Of a DNA stretch of 64,000 nt, positions 50,150 to 63,270 are shown in pieces. Source of the stretch: Allodiplogaster sudhausi (lineage: Eukaryota > Nematoda > Chromadorea > Rhabditida > Diplogasteridae); the NCBI GenBank assembly GCA_945643635.1, contig CALZFC010000056.1, forward strand, positions 1,466,001 to 1,530,000. The letters run 5' to 3'. The position numbers and the translations under genes are program-made. Each line of letters starts with the position of its first letter. Positions within the stretch are counted from its first letter, which is position 1. The notes beneath the pieces are model-generated. The model ran no database searches. It was not told the origin of the DNA and saw only the letters and a list, made by a program, of their open reading frames with translations.

Positions 50150-50595
50150 TCTCTGTACTTTATTTAGTTTCACATTGCATATTGAGTCTAATGTGTAGCC
50201 AACATGAACAACCAGAATTGACCTGATAAAAGGCATCAAACGATATTTTGGTAATCACAGAAGAATGAGGCCGCCTCGGAAGCATTTGCCACCCAGCATT
50301 TGTTTGATGAACGAAAGGAGCAAGAACCAGTGCAAGGAATTTGACTAGAGAAGGAAGAGGGCTTGGGATTCATGCAGGGCAACACATTCTGGGCACGGGC
50401 CCATCCTTGTACACTGGAGAAGAGATAAAACTATAGGCGAGGAATGGGGCTGAATACATTTCAATTTACATCCCACTATGTACAAGCAGAATTTGAACTG
50501 GTTATAGCATTCAAATTCATCCAGTGGCTGAGTCGGAGAGGAGAGCATAAGAATTCAATGAACGGGAGGGTAGGGGAAGTCAGTGAAAGGGGAAT

Positions 50596-52486
50596 TCAGA
50601 CATAGGCATGGAGGTTGCTCACTGCCTTAACAGTTGCAACTCGCACTCTCACGTCCTCCGGATCACGCAACAAGAGAACCAATCCTGACGAGAACACTCA
50701 TGTCCACTTCTGCTTCTCATCACCACAGAAAGAGAACCAACCAGAAAAGATGAGTTCCTTGCTGATGGAAGAGCGCAGAGCTGGCGGCAGAGAAGACAAC
50801 AACTCTCCCGTCAACTCAGCCGCAGCTGCACGCACTCGTGGCAGAGAACTCTGAGAAGAAAGAAGGAAATGAAAGACAAAGGAAACTAGAGAGGAAACGA
50901 TGCCGTTGTGAGCTTGTAAACTTTCCGTGGAGCTCACTACCTTGAAATAGTTAGAAATGGAAAGGGCGTAGTCGTTGACGCGATCAGGGAAAGAAGAAGA
51001 CAGAACCATGGAGAACTCCTTGAGAAAGAGCGAGTAGTTGTGGCAGTGCCCGCCCGAGTCCACATGAGTCTCAAGATCAGTCATTTCAACAATTACTTAA
51101 ATTTCAATGACAATTATAAAATGCATCGAAAAGAATTGTAGAAAAAAACCATGCCTTGGCAACGGAGGCCACGAGAGGCGCTGTGAACAATGCAGACAGC
51201 CGGAGGAGTGTCCGCCCGCAGGCCTGCAAATATTGTAAAGAAAAATGTGTATAATACAGCAACTGTGAAAGAAGAAAAGAAAAATTCTTCTAGATCAGAA
51301 ACAGTACGAAAATTGACTTGCCTTGCTGACTTCCTCGCACTCCTCATTCATGTGAAGCAAGAGGGCCATTAAGTTGATGTGAGCAGGTTCCACCAACTCC
51401 TGCGATAGGTGAGACATCTAACAGTAAGTCGGGAAGATCAAAAAAACTCATGGGGTTAAGGAGGAAAAAAACAACCACCACCTAAGGTAAGAAGAACGTT
51501 TAAATAGTAATTTTTGTAGCACAATACACATACCTCAGCATGTGAAAATGCGAATCGCTCAGCCACTTCGCCTAAAAGGCCGAAAGCTTCCCCACGGAGA
51601 AACGAACTTTCCTGTAATTTTAGAGAAGACTGGTCAGCGATAAGTGAAGAAGCGAATATATTAAAATGGGAAACCTTATCGAAGCAGGGGCGGACTTTCA
51701 TGAGAAGAGGCTGGAGAATGGATTCAAGCTGAGAGTCACTCGCCTTTTTCATCAACTTGTTCAATGCACAAATCGACGCTGTTGCCACCTAAATATATAA
51801 AAAAAATGAGGAAGCTCAGTTTCAGCAGGAAAGGGAGAAAGACGATAAAAGGACCTCGTCCCTGCGATCTCCGCTATCGTCCAGGCCAGCCATGGCAGCT
51901 GAGACACTCACGGAAACGTATCTGAATTGTGTTCATTCTAAATAACAATGTAATGGATGAATGGCAACTGACTTAGCCGACAATTCTTCACTGGCTTGAC
52001 AATCTGCCAGCTCGCCCATTCCATGAATGCTCATCTCAAATAATCAAGCTCACTTAATCGCTCAGGGATGCTAGTTAAAGAGAACCTTTCGTATCCGCAA
52101 GCTTTTGTCTTTAAGCGACTTCTGCAGAACCGCAGCGATATCATCAAAGAGCGCCTCATTAAAATTGCCTTTGGAATCAGGGCATCTACAACCGAGAAGA
52201 GGGATAAAAGAGGATAAACCATCTCGAGGATTGCAGAGTTACTGTACCTTGTGATGACGGCAGAGCACAAGGTGACCGAGAGGGCGCGTAGGTGCTCCCC
52301 TTCTCTTTCTGCGTCTCTCATCCCCGCACGCACTATCACTTCCACCCATTCGGGACGATGAACACGCAGACATTGCAACAGTCGAGACACCTTAACAGAC
52401 AACAAGGGATCAGGGAAGAGACGGTGAGACACAGAAGAAGAGGCGAGACATATTCAGAGACACATTTAAAACAGGAAGGGCGCGAG

Positions 52487-52528
<42 letters not shown>

Positions 52529-55500
52529 GGATGAAAGCACCAACAGCAGAAACGTGCCGCTCGGCGAGGGTGCAGTCACTCCAAGCCCGGGCCCCATTCA
52601 TCTCCTCAACGACCTCTCCCAGCTGAGTTCTTTCGAGAAGAGTTTGGATGGCGGGAGGAATAAGACAGCTCGGCTTCTCGTCGCACACTCTCCGCAGCTC
52701 TCCTGTCACTACGAAAGGAACTGTTGCTTCTGATGATTCACTTGTCGCAGGCACTGCAAAATGAAACTAAACGAAAGAAGAAAACAGAAAGGTAAATGAT
52801 AAATAAAGGAGATGAAACAAAAGAGAGCAACCTCACCAAGGAAAAAAAGAAATGGAACGATAGGTTAAAAGCAATAGGAGGTTGGACACAAATAGAACTA
52901 TAAAACTAAAGGTATGACGTACTCGCTTTTTGGCCGTGTGGAAACTGCGTGTCAACCATGGCGAAGAGGAGCTGGAGCAGAGTGAAGAGAAGAAGCGGAG
53001 CCCGTTCGGGGCAGGATTCAATCTCTCCTTCCTGTGATATGTTCGTACAAGGGAGGATAATTCAATGCAATCAATTATTTTACCACATAGGAGCACTTTC
53101 ATATGCTAAATAAAGAATTCCCAAGCAAATTCGAAGGAAGGCAGGAGAAAAGCCAACTTTTCAACAGCAGGAGAATAGCTATGACAAAGGAAAGAGACAA
53201 AAAGCATAGAAACCTTGACAATCTCATGTAATGCAGAGGCATATGCACACAACTCCGGCATAACCAGCTTAACAGAGGAACCGCCACCAATCTCCAGCAG
53301 CTGAACTATTAGAAGATTAAAAACCAAACTTCGTAAGATATTTGTGGATTGCTCTTTTTAACAGCCGCAACAACATACTTGATCATCTGGAATTCTTAAA
53401 AGAACACAACCTCATATGGCTTCTCCAGTGCGGAAGCAGTCAATTCGAGGACGTGCTCAAGCATAGAAGGGAACAGAGGACGTTCTCGGCAGAGACGCTG
53501 CCAGGACTCCTTCAGTGGTCTGAATAGAGCATAATCATAGAAGGAAGAGGAAAGAACCGCAACAGAGAAAGGAAATGGCATGGCAACCTGGCATAAGGAA
53601 GTGGCTGATGAAGGAGCACTGCAATGACAACAGGTTGTTGGTGGGCAGAGAGAGCAACGAGGGCCGAGAGGGCATCCGAGAAAGTCTGCTCTTGTACATC
53701 CGACAGGCGAGTCAGCAAAGCAGACACCAGAGTCTCCGACTTAAACACAAACAATCTTTGAACAAAATAACAGAATTAACAACATAAACTGTAGGAAAAT
53801 AGATATAGAACCTCCAAATCGAGTGAAGCTCCACGGTCAGCCAACACACGAGTCAACAGCTGGGCAGCTCCAGCACTCACCTTAACATTCATTGTTGAGA
53901 GAGGGAGAAGATGGAGAAAGACAATTTAGTGGATGAGCCACAGTCAAGATGAGTAGAAGAAAACATTATTTCAATCACAAATGAAATAACCAACCAGACT
54001 TTGCCGGTCCTCGAACATTTCAAGAAGTGCGGAAAGGTAGTCTTGTATCTGAGACTGCGGCAGTCGACTCTCCACCACCTGCCCAACATCCATCCTTCTC
54101 AATATCCGTTTCTCTCTTCTTACCTGTGCAAACTTGCCGATGGCCTCCTTCGCATTCTGGCCATTCATTTTACCCTCTTCTGACAAGAATTCAGAGGCAA
54201 ACGCAGCCACGTCGAAAATCCGCGGTTCCGAGTCAAGCCCGTGTCCCTGGCATGGTGCTTCGTTCGCTTCTACCCCTTCTCTCTCTCTCTCTCTCACTCT
54301 CTCTCTGCTCTTGCTCTCCTTGCGCCTCTCTCTCCCACTCTAACCTTATGCACATGTGCAATGCGCAGAGCGAGAACGAGTGCGGAGAGAGAGTGAAGCC
54401 GGACAGAGCAGAGGGAGTCAACGAGTCTTGGACCGAGTCGAGCGAGGAGAGACGGGAGAGGGACGAAATCAGAGGCAGTCTGCAATACTAATGCATTTCT
54501 CAAGAAAAGAACTGCTAACGAACTCCCAGTTTGATATCACGCGCGTGGTCAAGATAGGTTTTCAAGACGACTACTGAAGCCTCCACCGAGCGAAGTCTTT
54601 CGTGCTCTGCCAGAGAGTAGAAGGGCTGCAGCATCTGCAGAGTTAAAGATGGTGTAAAGTAAAGCGAGAGATAGGAGAGAGAGGGAGAGAGAGAGAGAGA
54701 GAGAGAGAGGGAGCGAGAGAGAAAAGAGACAGGGAGGGGTGGGGAAGAAAAGAGGAAAAATAGAAAGAGAAGGGAGAGGATTGGAGAAGAGAGGTGGAAA
54801 GGAGAAAGAGATTGGATAGGGGAGGGAAGAGGAGATACCTTGAGTAGAGTAGTGACCGCCGCCACGGAAGGGGTTGCGACAACAATGGCGGTGAGGAAAG
54901 AGTTGTACTGGAGAACGGTTGCATCCATGGTTGTGGCAGACTCGTCATCGTTAATCTATAGTTAGCAAGGGAATTAAAGATTAAAGAGGAAGGAAAAGGA
55001 CACAAAGACACTTTAGGGAAACGCAACAATGGGAGGGTTAATAACAAAAAGGTGCATGCCATTGCTGGTAAAGAAGCGACAGGAAAGAGGGCTGACCCGA
55101 TTAGCCAAGTGTCTAGAGGGAAGAGAAGAAGCGGGAGGGAGAAAAGAAGCTGAGGAAGAAGATAACAGCATCCACCAAGCAATCTCCAATCTCACAAAGA
55201 ATAAGCAAGCGAGGTTAGTGCCACTCCAACAGAAAGGAAGAACGACGAGTTCAGAAAATGAACTACCGTCTTCAGTCCACTCTTCTCTCGTGAAATTGGC
55301 AGGACAGCATGACTTAGTACTCTTCCCAAATCCAATGCTTCTGCTTCAGTTAGCGGTAGCTCGAGTTGGCTAAAATAATAAAACAAAAATTAGAAAAGAC
55401 AATACGATATTGACTAGTGTTTTTGTCACTGCAAATGATTCATTGTCAAAGCCAAGTTTATTTAGGATAAAAAAAGATATAGAAATGAAGAGAAAGCTAA

Positions 55501-56359
55501 CACGAGAGCTGCGGCGGCTTTGCATGCAAGGAGGGGAATTGCAGAAGACAACGCTTCAGTTGACTCGCTTTCCACGTAATCCTCAAACGACAAGCAATTA
55601 GACATACTCTGGAAGTCGTACTCTTTGAATGACTAGGAATAACAAGGATTCGCCTTAAGATAGGCAAGGAGTTCATTCCGTTGGTCGAAGAGGAACTCCG
55701 CTCCGAGTCGGCAGGGGTGGAGATAGAGGGCGATCAGGTGCATGGTCTCTAGAAGGGCCTCCCGCACCACTCGCTCTTGCTCAACCATCTCCAGTTACAT
55801 TTCCAACCACCATCTTCTACCGAACCTTCTGATTTGCCATGTAATTACGGAGGAAGGGCAGAATCGTCTGTTGAAGTCGCTGGGGAAGAACATCGGAGGG
55901 GCAAGCTGTAGAAAAGCCGTGGTTAATGAGAACAGAAAGGTGCAAGTTGCTGTAACCTTGGACGACGAATCCGTAGCAGAGCATGAGAGTCGCCCTCAGA
56001 TGCACGCCATCTACATCACTGTACTGCCGCATTGGCATCGCATCCTAAATCCAACTTAACCATTGTAATTCTATTTTGGAATTGAAAAACACAATTATAC
56101 TACTTCAAAGAAATCTATTTTTACATTGCTTTATTAATTAAAAGAGAAATACATATAATAGCATTCGTTCTACTATTCCGATAGCAAATAAAGAACCTTA
56201 ATGAATCCGAAGAGCCCGTAACTCTTCTTGGCGTGCTCCCACTTAGAGACATTCTCTAGCTCGGTTATGATGACATCGCAGTGGGACTTGGCAACAGCAG
56301 CAACGGCACGGGCACACGCAACTCTCTCGGCAGAAGACAAGTGATTTGTACTCCTGCAA

Positions 56360-56402
<43 letters not shown>

Positions 56403-58459
56403 TAGAGAGAGAGTGGCAGAGAAGCAAACCTGAATATCAGTTGGAGGTGATCGACAACAAAGCTGCGGAGGGTGATCTTCGAAAGCACAACACCCAGACA
56501 GCGAAGAAGGAATCCCTCGAAGAAGAAGATGGCATGAAGGATTGGCTAATGAGGTAGAGAGAAACCTTTTCTTCCGATGAGCGAGAATAGAGGTCGATGT
56601 GCTTGGCAAGGGACATTGCAAACTCTTGCCGCCACTCCCCTTGTGGAGTTGTAGTCTGAATGGCTTCCAGAGCAGCCAATACAGATTCATGCCATCTGAA
56701 GGAGGAAGACAGAGAGAGGGCAGGAGAAAGGGAGAGGAGATAGAATGTGGAATAGACTGACCTCGCAACCCGCGAAGCCCTCCTCTCAGGCGCGCTTCCC
56801 TCTCCATTTGGAGACAAAGCCGATGTTCCTGTTAAATCTGGAAAGAGTGAATTACTTTTATTCAAAAGGAAAACAAACATGGGGCGGAAAGTGTTTAAGA
56901 AAAAGAAGCATAACAAGATAAATAATTAAGCTAGGTAAGAATAATCAAATTAGTGGAAACTAATCCAAGAATATAAAAAACTGCACTTTTACCGCTAAAA
57001 GAACTCATTGTCAGAAAAAGTAGAAAAAGCCGGGTGCAACAATTTCAAAATAAATTCCTAATTGCATATATTTTTTTGGAATATGATCAAATGGAGAAGA
57101 GAGAGGAAAACCTTTAAGGAAAATGAAGAGTTCGTCTGCTCTCTGCAGAATGCATTCTTGGACTGCTGCCGCGGGATGGAACCACACAACGGCACTCTTC
57201 ATGAACTGAAGACTTTCTCGAGCACGTCTCAAACATCCATCATAAGGAAGGTTACGAATGAAGGATAACAAGAGAATGTCTCACCTGGTGAGAGTTCCAT
57301 TCATGGGAGCATTGCAGAGACAAACGAAAAGGCGAGAGAGAACTTCATGCTTCTCTGGAACCCGAGCTGAAGCATACAATCTCATGATCAATGACAACAA
57401 CACGAGTACCCACAATTGTCAAAGCCTGTGACAAAGTCAGTCTGCTGTCCACTCTCGAAATCTTTCTGAAGGAGGGTGGAGAGACACATGAACAGGTCGG
57501 CAATCACAATCGAGTACTTCTCCGAACACACGAACTCGAGGAGATACGGCCAGAGAAACTGGAACCTTCCCTGTGGAGATGTCAAGGGAGAAAGGAGAGA
57601 CCTTCTGAGCACAAGGGCTGTTCGATGAAATGGTGTTGAGAGCGAGCGCGCACTGCGTCCGCAGCTGAGCCAATCCATTCGGGTCCACTTCCACTCGACG
57701 ATTCTGGAAAGGTGCAAGTTAGAAAAGAAAGCCGAGAGAAAACAAAAGGACAATCTCTCATTTTAATCATTCGACAACTCTCAGCGTTTAAATTGATCTC
57801 ACTTCTGCCAAGAACCCTCCAGGAAAAATAGAAAAAGGGAGGAACAAAAATTCTGTTTAACATACTCAAGGTCACCCGATGTTCGGGATAATTTAAAGGG
57901 AAAGAGACTGAACTTTCCCGGTTAATGAGAGTGGTCTATACCTTTGAAGCGAGAGGATATCTAAACCCCAGACAGACCGCAACGGCATTTGATAGAGAGA
58001 GGGAGAAAAAGAACTGACAGGAGCGGAGTCCGAGTCAGATGAAGCGACTAGATTGCGGACGAGGAAAGCAATGACATGCTCTCCCCCGTCCGTGTCGATG
58101 TAAGTGTGCTCAGCCAAGGCGATGCAGAGTTGAACCATTACTCGACTCACTCGGGGCTGCATTCCAAGGAACATTCAAAGGGAATCATCCAAAGAACTCA
58201 CAGTGTGAGTGACGTTCTCTGATGAGAGCAGCTTCCTGAGTCCCATCATTACGAGTTGTCTCTTGTCATCCATCTGAGCAGCTGCAAGCATCAATCTTAT
58301 TACAGATAAACGGAAGGATACAGAACTCGCGACCTGAAGAGTTCAGAAGATGACGGAGGATGTTGATGGCCCCCATCCTTTGCATGTCCTGCACGTGTTG
58401 CATCTTGTGTAACAGATAGTACACGATACGATCCGCGAAGCGAGTAGCTCAACAGAGAA

Positions 58460-58504
<45 letters not shown>

Positions 58505-58514
58505 GGGATAGAGA

Positions 58515-58559
<45 letters not shown>

Positions 58560-60390
58560 ACCCGCTACGTGGAAGCATCGAACGGCGACTGCATAATTGC
58601 GAAATACCAACGAAGAAGGAGAAGATACAGCGACTTCGTCAACATCCACACAAGAATGAGGGAAGAGGGCGTTGAGGAGGTCGTCCAGGAAGGAGGAAAG
58701 CGGACTGGATTCTTCACTCCCACCGCAAGCCACTTCGAGGAAACGACAGATACCCTTCAAAACAGGATTAGACAAGCTGCCAGGTGTCGCCCCTGAAGAA
58801 GAGAAAAGATTCTCACCTGCATAATGACGTGATGATCGGATGTTGCTTTTCTGTAGACGCCCAGAAAGGAGGGAACAATCTTCTTGACATCGGCTAGCAC
58901 CTTAAGAGTTTCCTTTTAATTGCAATAATATGAAAGATCTCGCACCTTTGACATGGAAATGACTCCACACAACTCGCCAATGCACTCCACAGTCTCGGCA
59001 CGGACCTGCAAGGAAGGCAATAACTCTCTGGCCATTCTATCTCAGAAAGTAATCTGCAGTAGAAAGCTGGCTCACCACAGGATCTTTAGACACCATCCAG
59101 AGGAAGACGACATCGTACACTGACTCGGCCTGGTCTGCATACATTAAAGGATGTTCAAGATTATTCTCCGCTGCCACCGAGTTCCCGTCCTTTTCTGAAA
59201 GTTGGATCACCATCACTTTCGCTAATTTAGGGAAACCCTGAATTATAAAATGAAATGCGGAATTAGAGTGGCTGCTGGGGTTCCAGCCATTGCTCGTACG
59301 TGAGTGGTGGCATTCGTGAATGGCCTGGCAGAATGACGAAATCGCACGAGCCCAGGCCCGCCTGGATAATTCAACCTTATATATCAATATAAACGTTTTT
59401 CGAAAGAGCTAACTTGACGATGTCTGCTTTGACATGCGTAAGCACTCCGATGGCTCGCGATAAAACATCGCAAAGAAAATGCATGAAGCCGTGAGCTGCA
59501 ATTACCCGCAGAAAGCAGAGATATAACTGAATTAAAGAACAGCGCTTGCGAGAACTGAAACTTACGGTTGTTCTGAGCAATGGTGCCGAGACAGATGACA
59601 ACGTAGCGATGCGGACCGGCAGTGACTCCGGGAGGAAACTTCGTGAGCAACGCTTCCCCCACCGGCTGCACCAGGCAGCCCCGAGCCATGCGCACCAGCA
59701 CATCCCGAGAGGCATCTGCCCATTCTGTGTCCACGTCCTGCAACTCTCGTTACAGTAACCACTCTCTAACTGTAAAAGAGGATAAGGACAGGAAACCTTG
59801 GAAGCGGGGCTGGTCATTTCCTGAGTGGCGAGATTAATGATGAGCAGAAGAAGCTGCATGTCAACGTAGTCCATAAGCTGTTCGTTCTCGGCCACGGCCT
59901 CGATTGAACGCATGATAAAGGCGCGGGTAGACGCGGACAACTGCAAAGAAACTCGTTTATGAAACAATTCCTAACACGTATAGTTCGATTCATAAGACCC
60001 TCCTCAAAGTAAATATATGTGAATTTTTTTTAGAGCGCTGGGTATTCTTGAAATTTTTATCGAGTGAAGACGTGTTCATAATTCAAGGCAAGAAGGATCA
60101 CCTTGAAATCCTTGACCAGATATGCATGACCGCATGTTAGCAGTGTTGTTGGCTGCTTGGCAGCCAGTGACTTCATCGACTCAAATACCTAAAACGTTTT
60201 AATTATTTCACCGAACCTATGTAAATATAACGAGTAAAACAAAATTCTAACAAGGTTTAGATTTCCTTATAAAGTAATAAGCTTTTGAAATCACACAAAA
60301 CACCATATTACATCATCAGGCTTACTTCATTTCGAACGACTTCGCAGCCTGGACTGGAACAGACGCAGTCGAAAAGCGAGGTTATCAAAT
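50596..60390 (-). CDS. MROH1: Maestro heat-like repeat-containing protein, MROH1 type
   Basis: A very long HEAT-repeat protein; mammalian MROH1 (HEATR7A) is linked to lysosomes, but the role here is inferred. The gene has more than 20 exons. Near the N-terminus, exon 60326-60390 (LITSLFDCVCSSPGCEVVRN) joins in phase to 60102-60188 (VFESMKSLAAKQPTTLL) and then LSASTRAFIMRSIEAVAENE (about 59942). Other anchors: ALLTKFPPGV (about 59620), LWPYLLEFVCSEKYSIVIAD (about 57550), ATLMLCYGFVVQGYSNLHLS (about 55990), LQPLLMKVRPCFDK (about 51700), ESSFLRGEAFGLLGEVAERF (about 51590) and SLPRVRAAAAELTGELL (about 50830). The last exon ends VRVRVATVKAVSNLHAYV, stop at 50598. WPYLL-F, MLCYG and RPxFD motifs match MROH1 in the same order. 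The initiator exon is unresolved. CT/GA microsatellites occupy several introns. Confidence 0.88.
52489..52524. repeat. (GA)n microsatellites in MROH1 introns
   Basis: (GA)n at 52489-52524. Similar purine tracts are at 54675-54725, 56366-56396 and 58459-58555 in other MROH1 introns, plus a CT tract at 54279-54305. They give Leu/Ser-rich artefact frames on the minus strand. Confidence 0.93.
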
Positions 60391-60435
60391 CTCAAATCAA
60401 GCGTGCGTCGTGTCGTTGCAGGGAATTAGCAAGCA

Positions 60436-60651
60436 TTACGAAATACTGATAAAGTAGTTAAGCTGGAAATACCTTCGAGATTCAGTATCGGCATCGGAGC
60501 TATTTACATAGATCTGGGCTGCCGCAATGGAATGCCAACCACTGGAAAAGCACAATTCATGTTTCACGTAACGAAAGTCACAAACAAGGCAGTTCTCCTT
60601 GTGCTCTATCACATACTGATTTGGAAAAATTCTGCAACGGCTGCAAACCAT
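60436..60651 (-). CDS. Small zinc-ribbon-like open frame upstream of MROH1
   Basis: Starts at ATG 60651 with MVCSRCRIFPNQYVIEHKEN, then CLVCDFRYVKHELC: two CxxC pairs 14 residues apart, as in a zinc ribbon. An AG/GTATTT donor follows DADTESR near 60473. Two acceptors are possible. Joining to 60390 would end soon in another frame (FDNLAFRLRLFQSRLRSRSK). Joining near 60354 would run into the MROH1 frame. It could therefore be the first exon of MROH1, part of a separate small gene, or chance. I do not recognise the family. Confidence 0.35.
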   Translation of the reverse strand: MVCSRCRIFPNQYVIEHKENCLVCDFRYVKHELCFSSGWHSIAAAQIYVNSSDADTESRRYFQLNYFISIS

Positions 60652-61170
60652 GATTAATCTTCAATTTTTAGGTTAAAAAAAACTCCACACTATGAACCAA
60701 CATGTGCTAATAATAATTATAATTTTATGAATTCGCACTTTATTTTTCGTAAATGTAACCATATTTTCGCACTGTACACCTACTCAGGTAAAAAGCGAAT
60801 GGCCAATTCCCCTCGCGGTAATGGTGAACTGGTGCAAAATTGCTAATATTTCGCGGAAATGGTTCGTTAATGGTAGGACGAGTATCAGTAAACTAGTTGA
60901 TTTGCGCCATTAGCTGGCCATTACTTGGGTTTTTATTGGAAATTATAAATTTGAATAGTCTTGGCTGGAATATCAGCATTCTGTAATCATATTCATTGGC
61001 GGGAGATTTGATGTGTTTTTAAATGCACTGCTATCTTACCTTGAGCTGAAGACTTGAAAGTTGAACAACCTTGGTTGAATGGTTACTGCTGTTGTTTAAT
61101 GTCGTTTGTTGATTTCAGGTTCGTTATTGAAGAGTTTGAACGAATTTTTTTTTACCGAGACGTCTAGTTA

Positions 61171-61662
61171 TGCCGTCTGAAAGGTTTGGTCATGGTATGA
61201 TTTTAAAGGATAATTATTTTAGCCGAATTGGTTTATATTAGTTGTTGTCTTTCAGGAGCTTCTGAGTGGTCATCTTTTTCTACATTTTATGAAGCGATAT
61301 CATCGATTGCAACAAAATGTAAGTTCTAGCTGGCTTTGCTGCAGAGTATGATGATGTGGTCCTTTTAGGTCTCAATTTCGGCCACGCTCCTATGTCTGGC
61401 CACTTTTGTCGATCAGGAGGCAATCGAGCGATAGTTTGACTGCCATCGCGGAAGAGCAACGATCTGGTTCTTATTATGTTTTGCCATTATTTGTAAGAGT
61501 GAGGGTTTTCGTGTTTTATTTGTTGTAATTCCAGTGTCGTCTATTGCTGACGTTGATGTCGATGATGAGGAAGTAGAAGACGGGCTGGAGCTCGATGATG
61601 ATGGCCATCTCGGAGCTCGGAGATCACGTTGTCTTATTAAAAACGGACAACCACCTAATTAA
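61171..61662 (+). CDS. Small spliced gene within the TIR element, product unknown
   Basis: ATG 61171 gives MPSERFGHG, joining in phase at GTATGA to an exon after TTTCAG at 61255 (ASEWSSFSTFYEAISSIATK, donor GTAAGT). Next open segments are SQFRPRSYVWPLLSIRRQSS (about 61370-61480, after TTTTAG) and, after TTCCAG, an acidic end SSIADVDVDDEEVEDGLELD... to NGQPPN and a stop at about 61662. The phase from exon 2 to exon 3 does not agree in this reading, so either a different splice is used or the gene is broken. No domain is recognised. Confidence 0.35.
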
Positions 61663-62007
61663 TGTTCGAGTTTACCTACGAGTAATTACCCTGTCTTTTA
61701 AATTCATACTGAGACTGGAATCCCCTTCCATTCCCATTATTTAGAATGTCCTTGATGTTGTTAATGCTTCCATACTAGTATTTGTTCAATGTTTGTGTAA
61801 CACGTTTTAGGCTGTTAACCATGTCACCTAGCGCTCGTTGCCGTTCTGTTTCATGTTATCTTTCCTTCTGGTGTGTTCTTTTTCCTTTGTAAATGGCTTT
61901 ATTTTTCGCCACATCCGTGGAAGTGAATAAAACCCAACGATGGCCGAAAACGGCAAGAAAAAGCAGTTGTAGTGGGAAGAACAAGCAAAGTTCCCAGAGG
62001 GAACATT

Positions 62008-62138
62008 TTTGGTGTGGTTCACACCAAACTACAGTATGCCATTTAATGGCAGGTAAATGGAATGTCTCAATGAAATCGCAGAAAAAAATAATTTTAGTGT
62101 GGTGCACACTGCCCTACAGTACTCCATTTAATGGTTAA
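62008..62138 (+). repeat. Two diverged 47-bp repeats with interrupted palindromes
   Basis: Copies at about 62008-62056 and 62089-62137 share a TTTTGGTGTGGTTCACACC / TTTAGTGTGGTGCACAC palindrome followed by CTACAGTATGCCATTTAATGG / CTACAGTACTCCATTTAATGG. They lie inside the TIR element near its right side and could bind a transposase or other factor. Confidence 0.7.
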
Positions 62139-62332
62139 GAAATGCCCAGTTAAGTGTGCAGTATATGCCAGTTAAAGCCACGGTATTGAAAGGTTAATGC
62201 GGAAAAATTGACCGAATGGTTCAACTATGGGTGCATTATTGGTGAAACGCGTATCAGTAAACTACCATGTTTGCACGGTAGTTACTGGCCATTACGGAAC
62301 CATTTATTTGCCATTCGCTTTTTACCTGAGTA

Positions 62333-62831
62333 CCTTGTGCACTAAGATTTAAGGCGTCACCCAATTCCCAAACTTAACGTGTAATAGATAACTATCTAAA
62401 ATAACATTAAGAAGCCAAGCTTTTTTCTCTCAAGAACCAACGCAACTGATTCGTACAAACTGATTTTAGGAACGTATGAAAAAGAATAGAATGGAACGAT
62501 GTCATGATGATACATATACAAATCTCTGATCTATCAGCTGAGCCTACAAATTGCCACAACAGTTTATCATCAAACCATTGCCCATCATTACTCCCACTCC
62601 CTTTCACCCGTTCATGTTTTGATCACTTCCAAATGATATGATTGAGACCAGGTCCTCGTTGACCACTCGCACGTTGTAGTCAATCGTTAACCATGCCTTC
62701 TCCATATATGTAAATAGGCCTCCATGTACATATTAACCATTACGTTGTCTGCTCCAAACAGCTTATTTTTTGCAGTTGTTGCAGAGTTTACTATGATGAC
62801 GAGAGACAAGCATAGAGACAGAGAGAGAGAG

Positions 62832-62884
<53 letters not shown>

Positions 62885-63255
62885 TTTTGTCCTTCATAAA
62901 GAGGAGGACAGGAAGCAACATTGTACCCATTACTTCTTCTACAATGATGTCATGGGATTTTCTGTGGTCCTGATTTGCTTCTGTAAATGTACTTGGTTGG
63001 CATCACATATCAACGTCAAGTCGCAGAGATTCAATACTCTTAAACGGCGCGTGTACTTATAAGCGGGCCTGTCAGAACTCTCAGTCAAGTTCATCTCCAT
63101 TTTTCATGCTCCTTTTTCCATCTCCAATTTTCTCTAACTCTCGCCCCGTCAATATTTCTCTGTTAATCTCCATGTCACTGATTGTGCCACCCTCACACTG
63201 ATTTGAATATGGATGGTGGAAGGGCCTTCGTACTTTCTGGCTGACCTTTTCACTT
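62333..63255. other. Intergenic DNA with (GA)n at 62818-62880
   Basis: No gene can be supported. The GA-rich run at 62818-62880 is the main feature. Confidence 0.5.
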
Positions 63256-63270
63256 CCTTCCATTCCACAG

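Larger units (their letters stand above)
60781..62332. mobile_element. 1.55-kb DNA transposon-like element with 23-bp terminal inverted repeats
   Basis: The left end TACTCAGGTAAAAAGCGAATGGC (60781-60803) is the exact inverse of the right end at 62310-62332. If the outer TA is the target duplication, the element proper is CTCAGG...CCTGAG flanked by TA, as in Tc/mariner-like families. Subterminal motifs recur in direct orientation at both ends: GTATCAGTAAACTA at 60884 and 62248, and CTGGCCATTAC at 60915 and 62285. No DDE/D transposase motif is seen, so it is probably non-autonomous. Confidence 0.8.

Noticed and set aside
59546..59837. Plus-strand frames of about 70 codons
   Set aside because: Antisense shadows of MROH1 exons.
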